Source: an uncultured Kiloniellales bacterium (lineage in GTDB: Bacteria; Pseudomonadota; Alphaproteobacteria; Kiloniellales; JAKSDN01). From it: 7,735 bases of DNA. The stretch spans positions 1 through 7,735 of the forward strand of contig CALJXB010000192.1 in the NCBI GenBank assembly GCA_937974415.1, read 5' to 3'. Position numbers and translations under genes: made by a program. This document shows positions 1 to 6,885 of this stretch, piece by piece. How positions within the stretch are numbered: position 1 is the first letter of the stretch; each line of letters starts with the position of its first letter. Below the pieces are notes generated by a model that saw nothing but the letters and a program-made list of their open reading frames with translations, did not search any database and was not told where the DNA came from.

Positions 1-308
1 TCCGAGAGCATCAGATCCGGCATCCACTCGTGAGGACTGCGCAGAAAGACGCGCAGCGCCAGGGACGTCATCGCCGAATCGTCGGCAACATCCTGAAACG
101 CGGGCGCTCCCTCCAACGAAATGCCATACTGGCCCTTGTCGACCTCATGGCAGGTCGCGCAGATCTCCCGGGCCAACTTTTCGCCTTCGACAGGATCGCC
201 CGGCACCGACTGCGCCAATACCGCAGAGCTCGCGACAAGAGCCGCCAGAGCAACTGCCGGGACCAGATAATCCGCCATAGATCTTATCTGTCGTTCTTGT
301 CGAGCCAT
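1..308 (-). CDS. Exported class I c-type cytochrome, partial (C-terminal end beyond left edge)
   Basis: Reading leftward from the ATG at 308 the frame is open to the window edge (102 codons), so the end of the gene is missing. Residues 1-10 are a basic n-region (MARQERQIRS), residues about 14-32 are hydrophobic, and AVLA-Q at 29-33 is a plausible signal peptidase I site, so the protein should be periplasmic. The haem c attachment motif CATCH is at residues 50-54, and Met96 in the WMPDL segment fits the distal axial haem ligand of small class I cytochromes c. Only the final helix appears to be cut off. An in-frame stop lies directly before ATG 308. A second ATG at 278 would leave an acidic n-region (MADY), unlike a signal peptide, so I prefer 308; neither start has a strong Shine-Dalgarno sequence. 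The likely role is periplasmic electron transfer; the partner is unknown. Assignment as a cytochrome c is secure; the exact family is not. Confidence 0.88.
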   Translation of the reverse strand, partial: MARQERQIRSMADYLVPAVALAALVASSAVLAQSVPGDPVEGEKLAREICATCHEVDKGQYGISLEGAPAFQDVADDSAMTSLALRVFLRSPHEWMPDLMLS

Positions 309-314
309 TCAGCG

Positions 315-320
315 ATTATC
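315..320 (-). promoter_or_regulatory. Candidate -10 element (GATAAT) for the cytochrome c gene
   Basis: Read on the - strand, 320 to 315 is GATAAT, five of six bases matching the sigma-70 -10 consensus. It would place a transcription start near 308. That is at the preferred ATG (leaderless) or about 30 bases before the alternative ATG at 278. No good -35 hexamer is seen at the proper distance (TGGTCT at 343-338 is poor), which would fit an activator-dependent promoter. This is inference from a short motif. Confidence 0.3.
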
Positions 321-372
321 GATTGCGATCCCCAACGAGACCATAGAGTTGCCGAAGGCGGCCCGGAACGCG

Positions 373-386
373 CTGATCTAGGTCAA
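373..386. promoter_or_regulatory. FNR/FixK-like box 1
   Basis: The + strand reads CTGATCTAGGTCAA; the - strand reads TTGACCTAGATCAG. Against the FNR consensus TTGAT-N4-ATCAA it matches 8 of 10 positions, and against the broader TTGA-N6-TCAA palindrome 7 of 8. Its centre (379.5) is about 71.5 bases upstream of a start at 308, a spacing used by class I CRP/FNR activation. If transcription instead starts near 338, the centre is at -41.5 (class II), but the -10 region there is poor. The likely binder is a CRP/FNR family regulator (FNR, ANR, DNR, FnrL or FixK type). The nearby cytochrome c is a typical target. Site identity is inference. Confidence 0.45.
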
Positions 387-450
387 TGCTGGATTGATGG
401 TCCGGCAGCAGCCTCATGACGCATGCTCTCCCGGCCGTGAAACGCAGTTC

Positions 451-464
451 ATGATCACGTTCAA
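451..464. promoter_or_regulatory. FNR/FixK-like box 2 (weaker)
   Basis: The + strand reads ATGATCACGTTCAA, 8 of 10 against TTGAT-N4-ATCAA and 7 of 8 against TTGA-N6-TCAA. It lacks the central CTAG/CTAA core shared by the other two boxes. It also contains the palindrome TGATCA (452-457) and sits among GTTCA direct repeats (447-451 and 459-463), so another dimeric regulator could bind here. It lies 75 bases upstream of the acyl-ligase start codon. Confidence 0.28.
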
Positions 465-527
465 TATCGTCCCAACGGATGGATCGGAGTCTGCCGAACA
501 AGCCGTTCGCCCGGATACTGACCTGGC

Positions 528-531
528 AGGG
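528..531 (+). promoter_or_regulatory. Ribosome binding site of the acyl-ligase fusion gene
   Basis: AGGG lies seven bases before the ATG at 539 and supports that start. An earlier ATG at 532 is in another frame. The frame has normal AMP-ligase N-terminal sequence soon after the start, so a much later start is unlikely. Confidence 0.55.
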
Positions 532-538
532 ATGACGT

Positions 539-3238
539 ATGCTGAATAGTCGCAACGGTACCGCCCAGGATCGAATGCGAACGCTCCAGGACCTCTTGCC
601 CAGGTTCTTGGCGTTCGGCGATAGGCCTGCCGTGCTCTCCATCAGGAATGCCGGCGCCGAGGCGTTGGGTTATGACGATCTATCTAGCCAGGTTACGCGC
701 TTGGCCAAGGGACTGCTTCAATCGGGCCTAGAACGCGGCGAGCCGGTGGCCATCCTGGCTCCGAACAGGGCGGAATGGATCATCGCGTGCCTCGCAGTGG
801 TGGCCGCCGGCGGCCTCCTGGTGCCACTGGACCTGCACCTGCCGCCGAACCTTCTGGCCCACGAGATCTCCGACAGCGGCTGCACGCGGGTTTTTACCAG
901 CCGGGACGCCCTTTCGAACCTCAAGGACACGATCCCTAAGGGCCTGTCGCTGGAAATCTATCTGCTCGACACCGGCGAAGACGACGGCCCGCAAAAGAGC
1001 TGGCGGAGCCTCTTGTCAAACGATGCGAGGGCGTTACCGGCGCTCTCCCCGGACGAGCCCGCCGTCCTCTTTTACACATCCGGGACGACAGGGCTTCCCA
1101 AGGGCGTCCCGCTCACCCACCAGAACCTTCTGGCAAATCTCGAGGGCTTGCGTGGCCAAAACTTGGCCTATCCGGGCGTCCGGGCGCTGCTGCCGCTGCC
1201 TTTGCATCACGTCTACCCCTTCATGGTGGGGATGCTCGTTCCCCTCGATGGCGGAGCCGCGGTGGTGCTTCCGGCCGGGGCGACCGGACCCGAAATCGTG
1301 CGCGCGCTGAAGCTGGCCGCGGCCACGGCCCTCGTCGGCGTGCCCGGCCTCTATGAGGCGATGGTAACGACGGTTCGGAGGCGCATCGAAGCGCGAGGGA
1401 GGCCGCTGGCACCCCTCCTCAAGTCTCTGTTCGCGCTCTCACTGTGGCTTCGACGCCGTTTGGGGTGGCGGTTGGGGCGATTTCTTCTCTATCCCGTCCA
1501 TAGAGGTATCGGCCCGCAGTTGCGGATAGTCGCCTCAGGCGGCGCGGCCTTGAGAGACGAGGTCGCTCGGGATCTCGAAGCGTTGGGCTGGCAAGTCCTG
1601 ACCGGCTACGGGCTCACCGAGACGGCCCCGATCATCAGCTTTACCGCCCTTGGTCGCGGGCGGATCGGATCGGCAGGTCAACCGCTCACCGGATTAGAGA
1701 TACGCTTTACGCCGGTCGAAGACATGCCGGGTGGCGAGATACAAGTCCGCGGGCCCAGCGTATTCGCCGGTTACCACAACCGCCCAGAGGCCACAGAAGG
1801 GGCGTTCACGCGGGATGGCTGGTTCCGTACCGGCGACCTCGGGATGCTGGACCAAGACGGCTATCTGCGCATCTTGGCACGCGTCGATGAAATGATCGTC
1901 CTGGCGGGCGGCAAGAACATTCAGCCGGAAGATGTCGAGGAGTCCTATACGAGAAGTCCCTATCTGCGCGAGGTCGGAGTCCTCGATCGAGACGGGCGTC
2001 CGAGCGCGTTGATCGTGCCGGACGTGACCGCGATCGGCCAAACCGGGGCGGGCGATATCAACGAGGCGGTGCGCGCCGAGTTGGGGCGGGTTGCTAGGAG
2101 CCTTCGCCCGCACGAGCGCGTATCGGACTACCGCATCACGCTGGATGCCCTGCCGCGGACCTCGCTGGGAAAGATCAAGCGCCATTTGTTGCCGGACCTC
2201 TTCGAGCGGGCGCGAAGCACGAGCGAAATCGCGGCGCTCGAAGATGTCGGCCTGTCCCAGACCGACCGCAGCCTTTTGTCGTCATCGGCAGCGCGCGCGG
2301 TCATGGATAGCTTGAGGCAACTGGCACCCGAGCGCGCGGTCACCCTGGACGCAGATCTCCAGGCTGATCTGGGCGTCGATTCACTCGCTTGGGTATCTCT
2401 GACCCTGGAGCTGGATCGGCGGCAGGGGATCTATCTGGACGAGGCCGCGATCAGCCGATTGACCACGGTACGGAGCCTTCTCGAAGCCACCGTGCGCTCC
2501 CAAGAGCAAACCTTCGCCCGAGAGGGCGAGGGGCCGATCAGCGCACAGCAGATTCGTTGGCTGGAGCCCACAGGACCTTTCCTGCATCGCCTAGGGTTGC
2601 TTCTTCTCTTCTTGAATCGGTCAATCCTTCGGGCGGTCTTTCGGTTGCATGTAACGGGGGTTGATGGTCTCCCGGTCGGCGCACCTTTCGTGCTGACGCC
2701 CAACCACACGAGCTTTCTCGACGTCTTCGCTCTGGCCGCCGCGCTGCCCACCCGCGTCCTGGTCAACACTTATTGGGCCGGCACGGTCGACTTTCTCTTC
2801 AACAGTACGGTCCGCCGCGCTTTTAGCCGTTTGGCGCACGTCTTTCCGGTCGATCCAATCAATTCGCCCGTGTCGAGCTTTCTCATGGGCTCGGAGGTCT
2901 TGAAGCGCGGCCGGGTCCTGGTCTGGTTTCCCGAAGGCCGGCGGTCCCCCGACGGCAGACTGCAATCTTTCATGCCCGGGATCGGCCGTTTGGTTCAAGA
3001 GCCGGACTGGCTCGTCGTGCCGGTTCATATTGCGGGTACCTGCGAGGCCTGGCCGCGGGGAAAGCGTTTTCCGCGACTGCGGCCTCTGTCCGTGCAGTTC
3101 GGCGAACCCATCGCCCGGGCTGACCTGATCGCCTGCGGCAGCGGCGACGTAGAGGATGTGCGTCTTGCCGATGGCCTGTGGCAGACGCTCTCGAAGCTCA
3201 TGGGGGCCGGTGCCAAGGCGCCCGAAAGCTGCGATTGA
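539..3238 (+). CDS. Acyl-AMP ligase / acyl carrier domain / LPLAT acyltransferase fusion (Aas-like, permuted)
   Basis: This 899-residue protein should activate a fatty acid with ATP, load it on its own carrier domain and pass it to an acceptor. Residues about 15-550 form an AMP-binding (ANL) domain. The P-loop YTSGTTGLPKG is at 179-189, TGYGLTETAP at 355-364, GWFRTGDLG at 427-435 with Asp433, and GKIKR at 544-548 with Lys545 as the expected catalytic lysine. Residues about 583-650 are a carrier domain; Ser615 in LGVDSLAW is the expected phosphopantetheine site. Residues about 680-890 are an LPLAT/PlsC domain with the HX4D motif at His723-Asp728 and FPEGRRS at 797-803. A hydrophobic stretch at 683-700 may hold it at the membrane. 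E. coli Aas has the acyltransferase first and no carrier domain, so this order is different. The usual motif II arginine is replaced (PVDP near 770-773), so the acceptor may not be a phosphate-bearing glycerol. Domain calls are firm; substrate chain length and acceptor are unknown. Confidence 0.93.
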   Translation: MLNSRNGTAQDRMRTLQDLLPRFLAFGDRPAVLSIRNAGAEALGYDDLSSQVTRLAKGLLQSGLERGEPVAILAPNRAEWIIACLAVVAAGGLLVPLDLHLPPNLLAHEISDSGCTRVFTSRDALSNLKDTIPKGLSLEIYLLDTGEDDGPQKSWRSLLSNDARALPALSPDEPAVLFYTSGTTGLPKGVPLTHQNLLANLEGLRGQNLAYPGVRALLPLPLHHVYPFMVGMLVPLDGGAAVVLPAGATGPEIVRALKLAAATALVGVPGLYEAMVTTVRRRIEARGRPLAPLLKSLFALSLWLRRRLGWRLGRFLLYPVHRGIGPQLRIVASGGAALRDEVARDLEALGWQVLTGYGLTETAPIISFTALGRGRIGSAGQPLTGLEIRFTPVEDMPGGEIQVRGPSVFAGYHNRPEATEGAFTRDGWFRTGDLGMLDQDGYLRILARVDEMIVLAGGKNIQPEDVEESYTRSPYLREVGVLDRDGRPSALIVPDVTAIGQTGAGDINEAVRAELGRVARSLRPHERVSDYRITLDALPRTSLGKIKRHLLPDLFERARSTSEIAALEDVGLSQTDRSLLSSSAARAVMDSLRQLAPERAVTLDADLQADLGVDSLAWVSLTLELDRRQGIYLDEAAISRLTTVRSLLEATVRSQEQTFAREGEGPISAQQIRWLEPTGPFLHRLGLLLLFLNRSILRAVFRLHVTGVDGLPVGAPFVLTPNHTSFLDVFALAAALPTRVLVNTYWAGTVDFLFNSTVRRAFSRLAHVFPVDPINSPVSSFLMGSEVLKRGRVLVWFPEGRRSPDGRLQSFMPGIGRLVQEPDWLVVPVHIAGTCEAWPRGKRFPRLRPLSVQFGEPIARADLIACGSGDVEDVRLADGLWQTLSKLMGAGAKAPESCD

Positions 3239-3295
3239 CCGCCGCCGGCTTGACCTAAATCATGGGCGCTGGCGTTGGGCGATGCTGGTCTGGCG
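3239..3295. other. Short gap between ligase fusion and glycosidase-like gene
   Basis: There is no stem-loop with a T tract, so I see no intrinsic terminator and read-through from the ligase gene is likely. The gap holds FNR/FixK-like box 3. If the downstream gene starts at 3347, the gap is 108 bases. Confidence 0.5.
3250..3263. promoter_or_regulatory. FNR/FixK-like box 3, before the glycosidase-like gene
   Basis: The + strand reads TTGACCTAAATCAT, 8 of 10 against TTGAT-N4-ATCAA and 7 of 8 against TTGA-N6-TCAA. It shares 12 of 14 bases with box 1 read on the - strand (TTGACCTAGATCAG). It lies 11 bases past the stop of the ligase fusion gene and so is placed to drive an internal promoter for the downstream genes. 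A -41.5 placement predicts a start near 3298, which would favour a translation start at the TTG at 3347; no good -10 is seen there. Binding is inference. Confidence 0.42.
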
Positions 3296-5611
3296 ATGCG
3301 CGCCACAGTGGATCGCTATTGCGCGTTGGTTTCCTGGAGTGAGCTTTTGATCGGTTCAAAGTGGTTTCCCTGGAGGTTTATCATCCGGCGCTTCGCCGGC
3401 GCGCACGGATTTGTCGACCCGATTGCGCTCCTGTCACATCTCCATCGCTTCGGTCAACCCTCCGAGGTTGCCGAGCCAATCGAACTGTTGCGGGCGGGTG
3501 CTATCCTTCACGCCCGCGGGCTGATCAACAGTCGGGTCATCCAGCACAACTTAGACTGGGTATGGCCCTATTGGGTGGAACGGCAGTTCGATCCGCGTGA
3601 TGACGCCTTTATTCCCCGCGCCTTCTCCATCACCCATATCAACCTTACCCATCGGAACTGGACGGCCGTCGGTTTGCCGGACTGCGATGAACTGCCCATC
3701 GTGGACCCGAGGGGTCTGGTGACGCCTCTTCATGACGGCTGGTCGCTCGACGGTTGGATCATCGCCGACGAGGGCGGTGTCCTGCTGCCGAGTCGGGCCT
3801 CGGGCGCGAGCCAAGCGCTCGATCATGAGGAGGGCTTGTCGGTCGCGACCGAGGTTGTGTGCGACGGCCTGCGCTTGGAGAGCCACGCCGAGGTCCTACC
3901 CGGGCCGCATGGGCCACGATGCCGGGTCACCTTCGACTTCAAATCCGACGGCGACGCCTGGGCGGTCCTGGCGCTGCGTCCCTATAACCCGGAAGGAGTC
4001 AGCCTGATACACCGCGTCGTTCTTGCATCCGATGATAAGAGCTGGTCGATTGATGATGAGGCGTGTGTGGTGTTCAGCGAGCCGGCCGATCGCCACCACA
4101 TATCGAACTACCGTTCGGGCGATGTCTACATCCATCTGCGGGACCGCGAGGATCAATCGGACGGCGAGTGCGACGTGGGCATGGTGACGGCCGCCGCGCT
4201 TTTCCGGCTGGAGCCGAATCAGCCCCGGCAAATTTTCGCTGACGTCCGTTTGTCGGAGGCGGCGCAGCCAAAAGACACCGCGGTCGCCTTATGGCGTTCC
4301 AGCCTGAATGATCATTGCCGGGTCCGGATGCCGGACCAAGACTATGTCGACCTCTACGACAAGGCGCTACGGACGCTCGTTCTTCACACGCCCGGTGAGG
4401 TCTACCCGGGTCCTTACACCTACAAGCGCTTTTGGTTTCGGGACGCGGCCTTCATCCTGCACGCTCTGCTCTGCGCCGGTCTGTCCGATCGGGTCGAACA
4501 GGCCCTGGATCGTTTCCCACAGCGCCAAACCCTGGCGGGTTACTTCCATTCCCAAGACGGCGAGTGGGACTCCAATGGCGAGGCGCTATGGATTTTGCGG
4601 CGGTTCTGCGAGCTGACGGGACGCAAATCGAAAACGGATTGGCGGCGGGCGATCAGGCGGGGCGCCAAATGGATCTCCCGCAAGCGCGTGGCCGGGGCAC
4701 CGGACGCACTCCACGCCGGCCTCTTGCCGGCGGGTTTCAGCGCGGAGCATCTGGGACCGAACGACTACTACTACTGGGACGATTTTTGGGGCGTGGCCGG
4801 CCTGCGGGCCGCGGCTTATCTCGAGCGACTAATGGACGAGCCAGACGCAGCCGAGGAGTTCGAGCGGGACGCCGAGGACTTGGAGCGTGCGATCACCCGC
4901 AGCCTGGAAAGGGTGGCGGAGAGACTAGACCAACCGGCCATGCCAGCGTCGCCCTACCGGCGGGTCGATGCCGGCGCGATCGGCTCGCTGGCCGCCGGCT
5001 ATCCTTTGCGCATCTTTGCGGCGGATGATCCGCGCTTGACCGCAACTGTCGAATTCCTGCTTGGCGCTTCTTTTATTCAAGGCGGGTTCTTCCACGACGT
5101 AGTTCATTCCGGCATCAACCCTTATCTCACTCTACACGTCGCCCAGGTGCTTCTTCGCGCCGGGGATCCGCGGTTCCATGATTTGATGGACCGCGTCGCG
5201 GCGCTGGCCACGCCCACGGGCCAATGGCCGGAGGCCATTCATCCGCGCACGGGTGGCGGGTGTATGGGGGACGGCCAGCATGTCTGGGCGGCGGCAGAGT
5301 GGGTTCTCATGGTGCGGAACTGCTTTGTACGAGAGGAAGATGATCGCTTGATTTTGGCCTCAGGCATTCGGCCTGCGTGGTTGAGGGGCCCGGAGGCCTT
5401 ATCCTTGGGCCCCACGCCGACCCCTTGGGGGCCGCTGTCCCTCAAGATCGAACCGTCGGGCAACAAGGTCTCGGTGTCTTGGGAAGGAACCTGGCGCCAG
5501 TCGGAACCAATGATAGAGGTGCGCCTGCCGGGCCACGATCCCGTCATCGCCGAACCGGGCCAAACATCGATCAATGTTACATATGAGCAGGTCGCATGCG
5601 TATCCTCATGA
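3296..5611 (+). CDS. Six-hairpin glycosidase-like protein, amylo-alpha-1,6-glucosidase type
   Basis: From ATG 3296 the protein has 771 residues and no signal peptide, so it should be cytoplasmic. The N-terminal half (to about 340) is rich in Trp, Asp and beta-type sequence and resembles a sugar-binding or accessory domain; HNLDWVWPYWVERQFDP at 84-100 is a conspicuous block. The C-terminal half (about 345-690) has the look of an (alpha/alpha)6 glycosidase: YKRFWFRDAAF at 376-386, DGEWDSNGEALW at 421-432, a Tyr/Trp-rich NDYYYWDDFWG at 489-499, and GQWPEAIHP at 642-650. By analogy with glycogen-debranching and glucoamylase-like families, Glu646 could be the base and Glu423 or Asp425 the acid; this is inference. 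The start is uncertain. TTG 3275 gives 7 more residues, while TTG 3347 has GGAG seven bases upstream and would drop 17 residues. The stop overlaps the next gene by 16 bases. The substrate may be an alpha-glucan or a lipid-linked glucan. The fold is likely; the activity is not established. Confidence 0.78.
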   Translation: MRATVDRYCALVSWSELLIGSKWFPWRFIIRRFAGAHGFVDPIALLSHLHRFGQPSEVAEPIELLRAGAILHARGLINSRVIQHNLDWVWPYWVERQFDPRDDAFIPRAFSITHINLTHRNWTAVGLPDCDELPIVDPRGLVTPLHDGWSLDGWIIADEGGVLLPSRASGASQALDHEEGLSVATEVVCDGLRLESHAEVLPGPHGPRCRVTFDFKSDGDAWAVLALRPYNPEGVSLIHRVVLASDDKSWSIDDEACVVFSEPADRHHISNYRSGDVYIHLRDREDQSDGECDVGMVTAAALFRLEPNQPRQIFADVRLSEAAQPKDTAVALWRSSLNDHCRVRMPDQDYVDLYDKALRTLVLHTPGEVYPGPYTYKRFWFRDAAFILHALLCAGLSDRVEQALDRFPQRQTLAGYFHSQDGEWDSNGEALWILRRFCELTGRKSKTDWRRAIRRGAKWISRKRVAGAPDALHAGLLPAGFSAEHLGPNDYYYWDDFWGVAGLRAAAYLERLMDEPDAAEEFERDAEDLERAITRSLERVAERLDQPAMPASPYRRVDAGAIGSLAAGYPLRIFAADDPRLTATVEFLLGASFIQGGFFHDVVHSGINPYLTLHVAQVLLRAGDPRFHDLMDRVAALATPTGQWPEAIHPRTGGGCMGDGQHVWAAAEWVLMVRNCFVREEDDRLILASGIRPAWLRGPEALSLGPTPTPWGPLSLKIEPSGNKVSVSWEGTWRQSEPMIEVRLPGHDPVIAEPGQTSINVTYEQVACVSS
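3336..3339 (+). promoter_or_regulatory. Possible Shine-Dalgarno for an alternative TTG start at 3347
   Basis: GGAG lies seven bases before an in-frame TTG at 3347. Neither ATG 3296 nor TTG 3275 has a comparable site. Starting at 3347 would give a 754-residue protein beginning at the LIGSKWFPW segment, with the N-terminal leucine codon read as Met. This is the main reason the start of the glycosidase-like gene is left open. Confidence 0.35.
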
Positions 5612-6885
5612 TGACCAACACTTTCACGCCGCATGTCGGTGGTGTTGCCCGTTCGGTCGAAGCTTTCACGGTTTCGTTCCGAAAACTGGGCCATCGCGTC
5701 ATGGTGGTCGCCCCCGAGTTCGACAACATTCCGGGCGAGGAAACGGATGTGGTCCGCATCCCGGCCATCCAAAACTTCAACGGCAGCGACTTCTCTGTCG
5801 TACTACCGATACCCAGTCATCTCCACTCCGCGGTTGAGGCTTTTAGGCCGGATATCGTGCACTCCCATCACCCGTTCCTCATTGGCTCCACCGCCTTGCG
5901 GCTGGCACGGAAAATTTCGATTCCCATCGTTTTCACGCACCATACGATGTATGAGCAGTATACCCATTACGTTCCCGGCGATTCCAAGACACTCAAGCGG
6001 TTCGTCATCTCCCTTTCGACTCGTTACGCCAACCTCTGCGATCATGTCTTCGCGCCCAGCGAGAGCATCGCCTCGGTGTTGCGCCGGCGCCAGGTCGTGA
6101 CTCCGATCGACGTGGTCCCGACCGGGGTTTCGATGGATCTCATGTCCAGAGGTGACGGTGTCGGTTTTCGTTCGGTGATGGGAATACCCAAGGAGGCCTT
6201 TGTTGTCGGTCACGTCGGGCGGCTGGCGCCCGAGAAGAATCTCGAATTCCTGACGGATGCGGTCGTGACGTTCCTGAGAGAGAATTCACGTGCGTGCTTC
6301 CTGCTGGTCGGGTGGGGGCCCTCCGAGACGCCTCTTCGGCGCGCATTTCAAAAGGCGGGGCTGACGGACCGTTTATTCGAGACCGGTGTACTCTCCCATC
6401 CCATTCTGGCCAGTGCCTATCAGGCAATGGACCTCTTCGCCTTCGCGTCCAAGAGCGAGACACAGGGCATAGTCTTGACCGAGGCCAACGCGGCCGGTGT
6501 GCCTGTGGTGGCCCTGAACGCGCCCGGCGTGAGGGAGGTTGTGGTCGATGGCGAAAATGGCCGTTTGCTCGATAACGAAACCGTCGAGGCATTCACGTCG
6601 GCGTTTCGGTGGCTGGCAGAGATGACACCCACGCAGCGGCACAAACTGAGACAGACCGCCAGAGCGTTGGCGGAAAAGGTCTCGTTGGAGACCACGGCAC
6701 GCAAGGCCTTGTCCATATACGAGACAATGGTCGAGCGAGGCGTTTCCAGTTCCGTCGGAGACGACACGTCCTTGAGCGGAATCCTGCACCTGATCAACGC
6801 CGAGTGGGACCTGCTCATGGGGATGGCAGGGGCCGCCGGGGCAGCCTTGACGTCAGACGAAGAGGGGGCCGACACCCCGGCATGA
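5596..6885 (+). CDS. GT4 family glycosyltransferase, diacylglycerol glucosyltransferase-like
   Basis: The 429-residue protein is a retaining GT-B enzyme that should move a sugar from a nucleotide donor to an acceptor on the cytoplasmic face of the membrane. The N-terminal domain opens with MRILMMTNTFTPHVGGVARS, whose Gly-Gly-Val loop (15-17) is typical. HSHHPF is at 89-94 and THHTMYEQYTHYVPG at 114-128. The C-terminal domain has GHVGRLAPEKN at 205-215 (Arg209 and Lys214 are the usual phosphate contacts) and an EX7E pair at Glu288 and Glu296 in SETQGIVLTEANAAG. The THHTMYEQYTHYVP block resembles UDP-glucose:1,2-diacylglycerol 3-alpha-glucosyltransferases and related mannosyltransferases, which suggests a lipid acceptor. 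The start at 5596 lies inside the end of the previous gene and has only a weak GAGCAGG upstream, so translational coupling is likely; it keeps the standard first beta strand. About 35 residues after 395 form a tail with an acidic end. GT4 is secure; donor and acceptor are inference. Confidence 0.92.
   Translation: MRILMMTNTFTPHVGGVARSVEAFTVSFRKLGHRVMVVAPEFDNIPGEETDVVRIPAIQNFNGSDFSVVLPIPSHLHSAVEAFRPDIVHSHHPFLIGSTALRLARKISIPIVFTHHTMYEQYTHYVPGDSKTLKRFVISLSTRYANLCDHVFAPSESIASVLRRRQVVTPIDVVPTGVSMDLMSRGDGVGFRSVMGIPKEAFVVGHVGRLAPEKNLEFLTDAVVTFLRENSRACFLLVGWGPSETPLRRAFQKAGLTDRLFETGVLSHPILASAYQAMDLFAFASKSETQGIVLTEANAAGVPVVALNAPGVREVVVDGENGRLLDNETVEAFTSAFRWLAEMTPTQRHKLRQTARALAEKVSLETTARKALSIYETMVERGVSSSVGDDTSLSGILHLINAEWDLLMGMAGAAGAALTSDEEGADTPA

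Larger units (their letters stand above)
309..538. other. Divergent intergenic region between cytochrome c and the acyl-ligase gene
   Basis: These 230 bases separate two divergently transcribed genes and must hold both 5' control regions. I see two imperfect FNR/FixK-like palindromes (373-386 and 451-464) and a -10-like hexamer for the - strand. I see no convincing sigma-70 promoter for the + strand gene, no riboswitch-like structure and no credible small gene. The ORF that crosses part of this region on the + strand (30-419) reads through the cytochrome gene on its opposite strand and is a shadow. Confidence 0.7.

Noticed and set aside
30..419. + strand ORF across the cytochrome c gene and part of the intergenic region
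   Set aside because: The opposite strand encodes a signal peptide and a CXXCH haem motif, and this product is Arg-rich with no domain.
462..467. CAATAT as a -10 element for the ligase gene
   Set aside because: It matches only three of six consensus bases and has no -35 at proper spacing.
1694..2185. - strand ORF of 163 codons inside the ligase gene
   Set aside because: It lies wholly opposite conserved AMP-ligase motifs and encodes no recognisable protein.
4432..5028. + strand ORF of 198 codons in another frame of the glycosidase-like gene
   Set aside because: Its product is Arg/Gly rich with no domain, while the overlapping frame carries the conserved Trp-rich motifs.
5385..5413. Perfect inverted repeat GGGGCCC / GGGCCCC with a 15-base loop
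   Set aside because: It lies inside a coding region about 200 bases before the stop and has no T tract. It is most simply explained by Gly/Pro codons in GC-rich DNA.
5583..5585. ATG upstream of the GT4 start
   Set aside because: It is out of frame with the GT4 reading frame.
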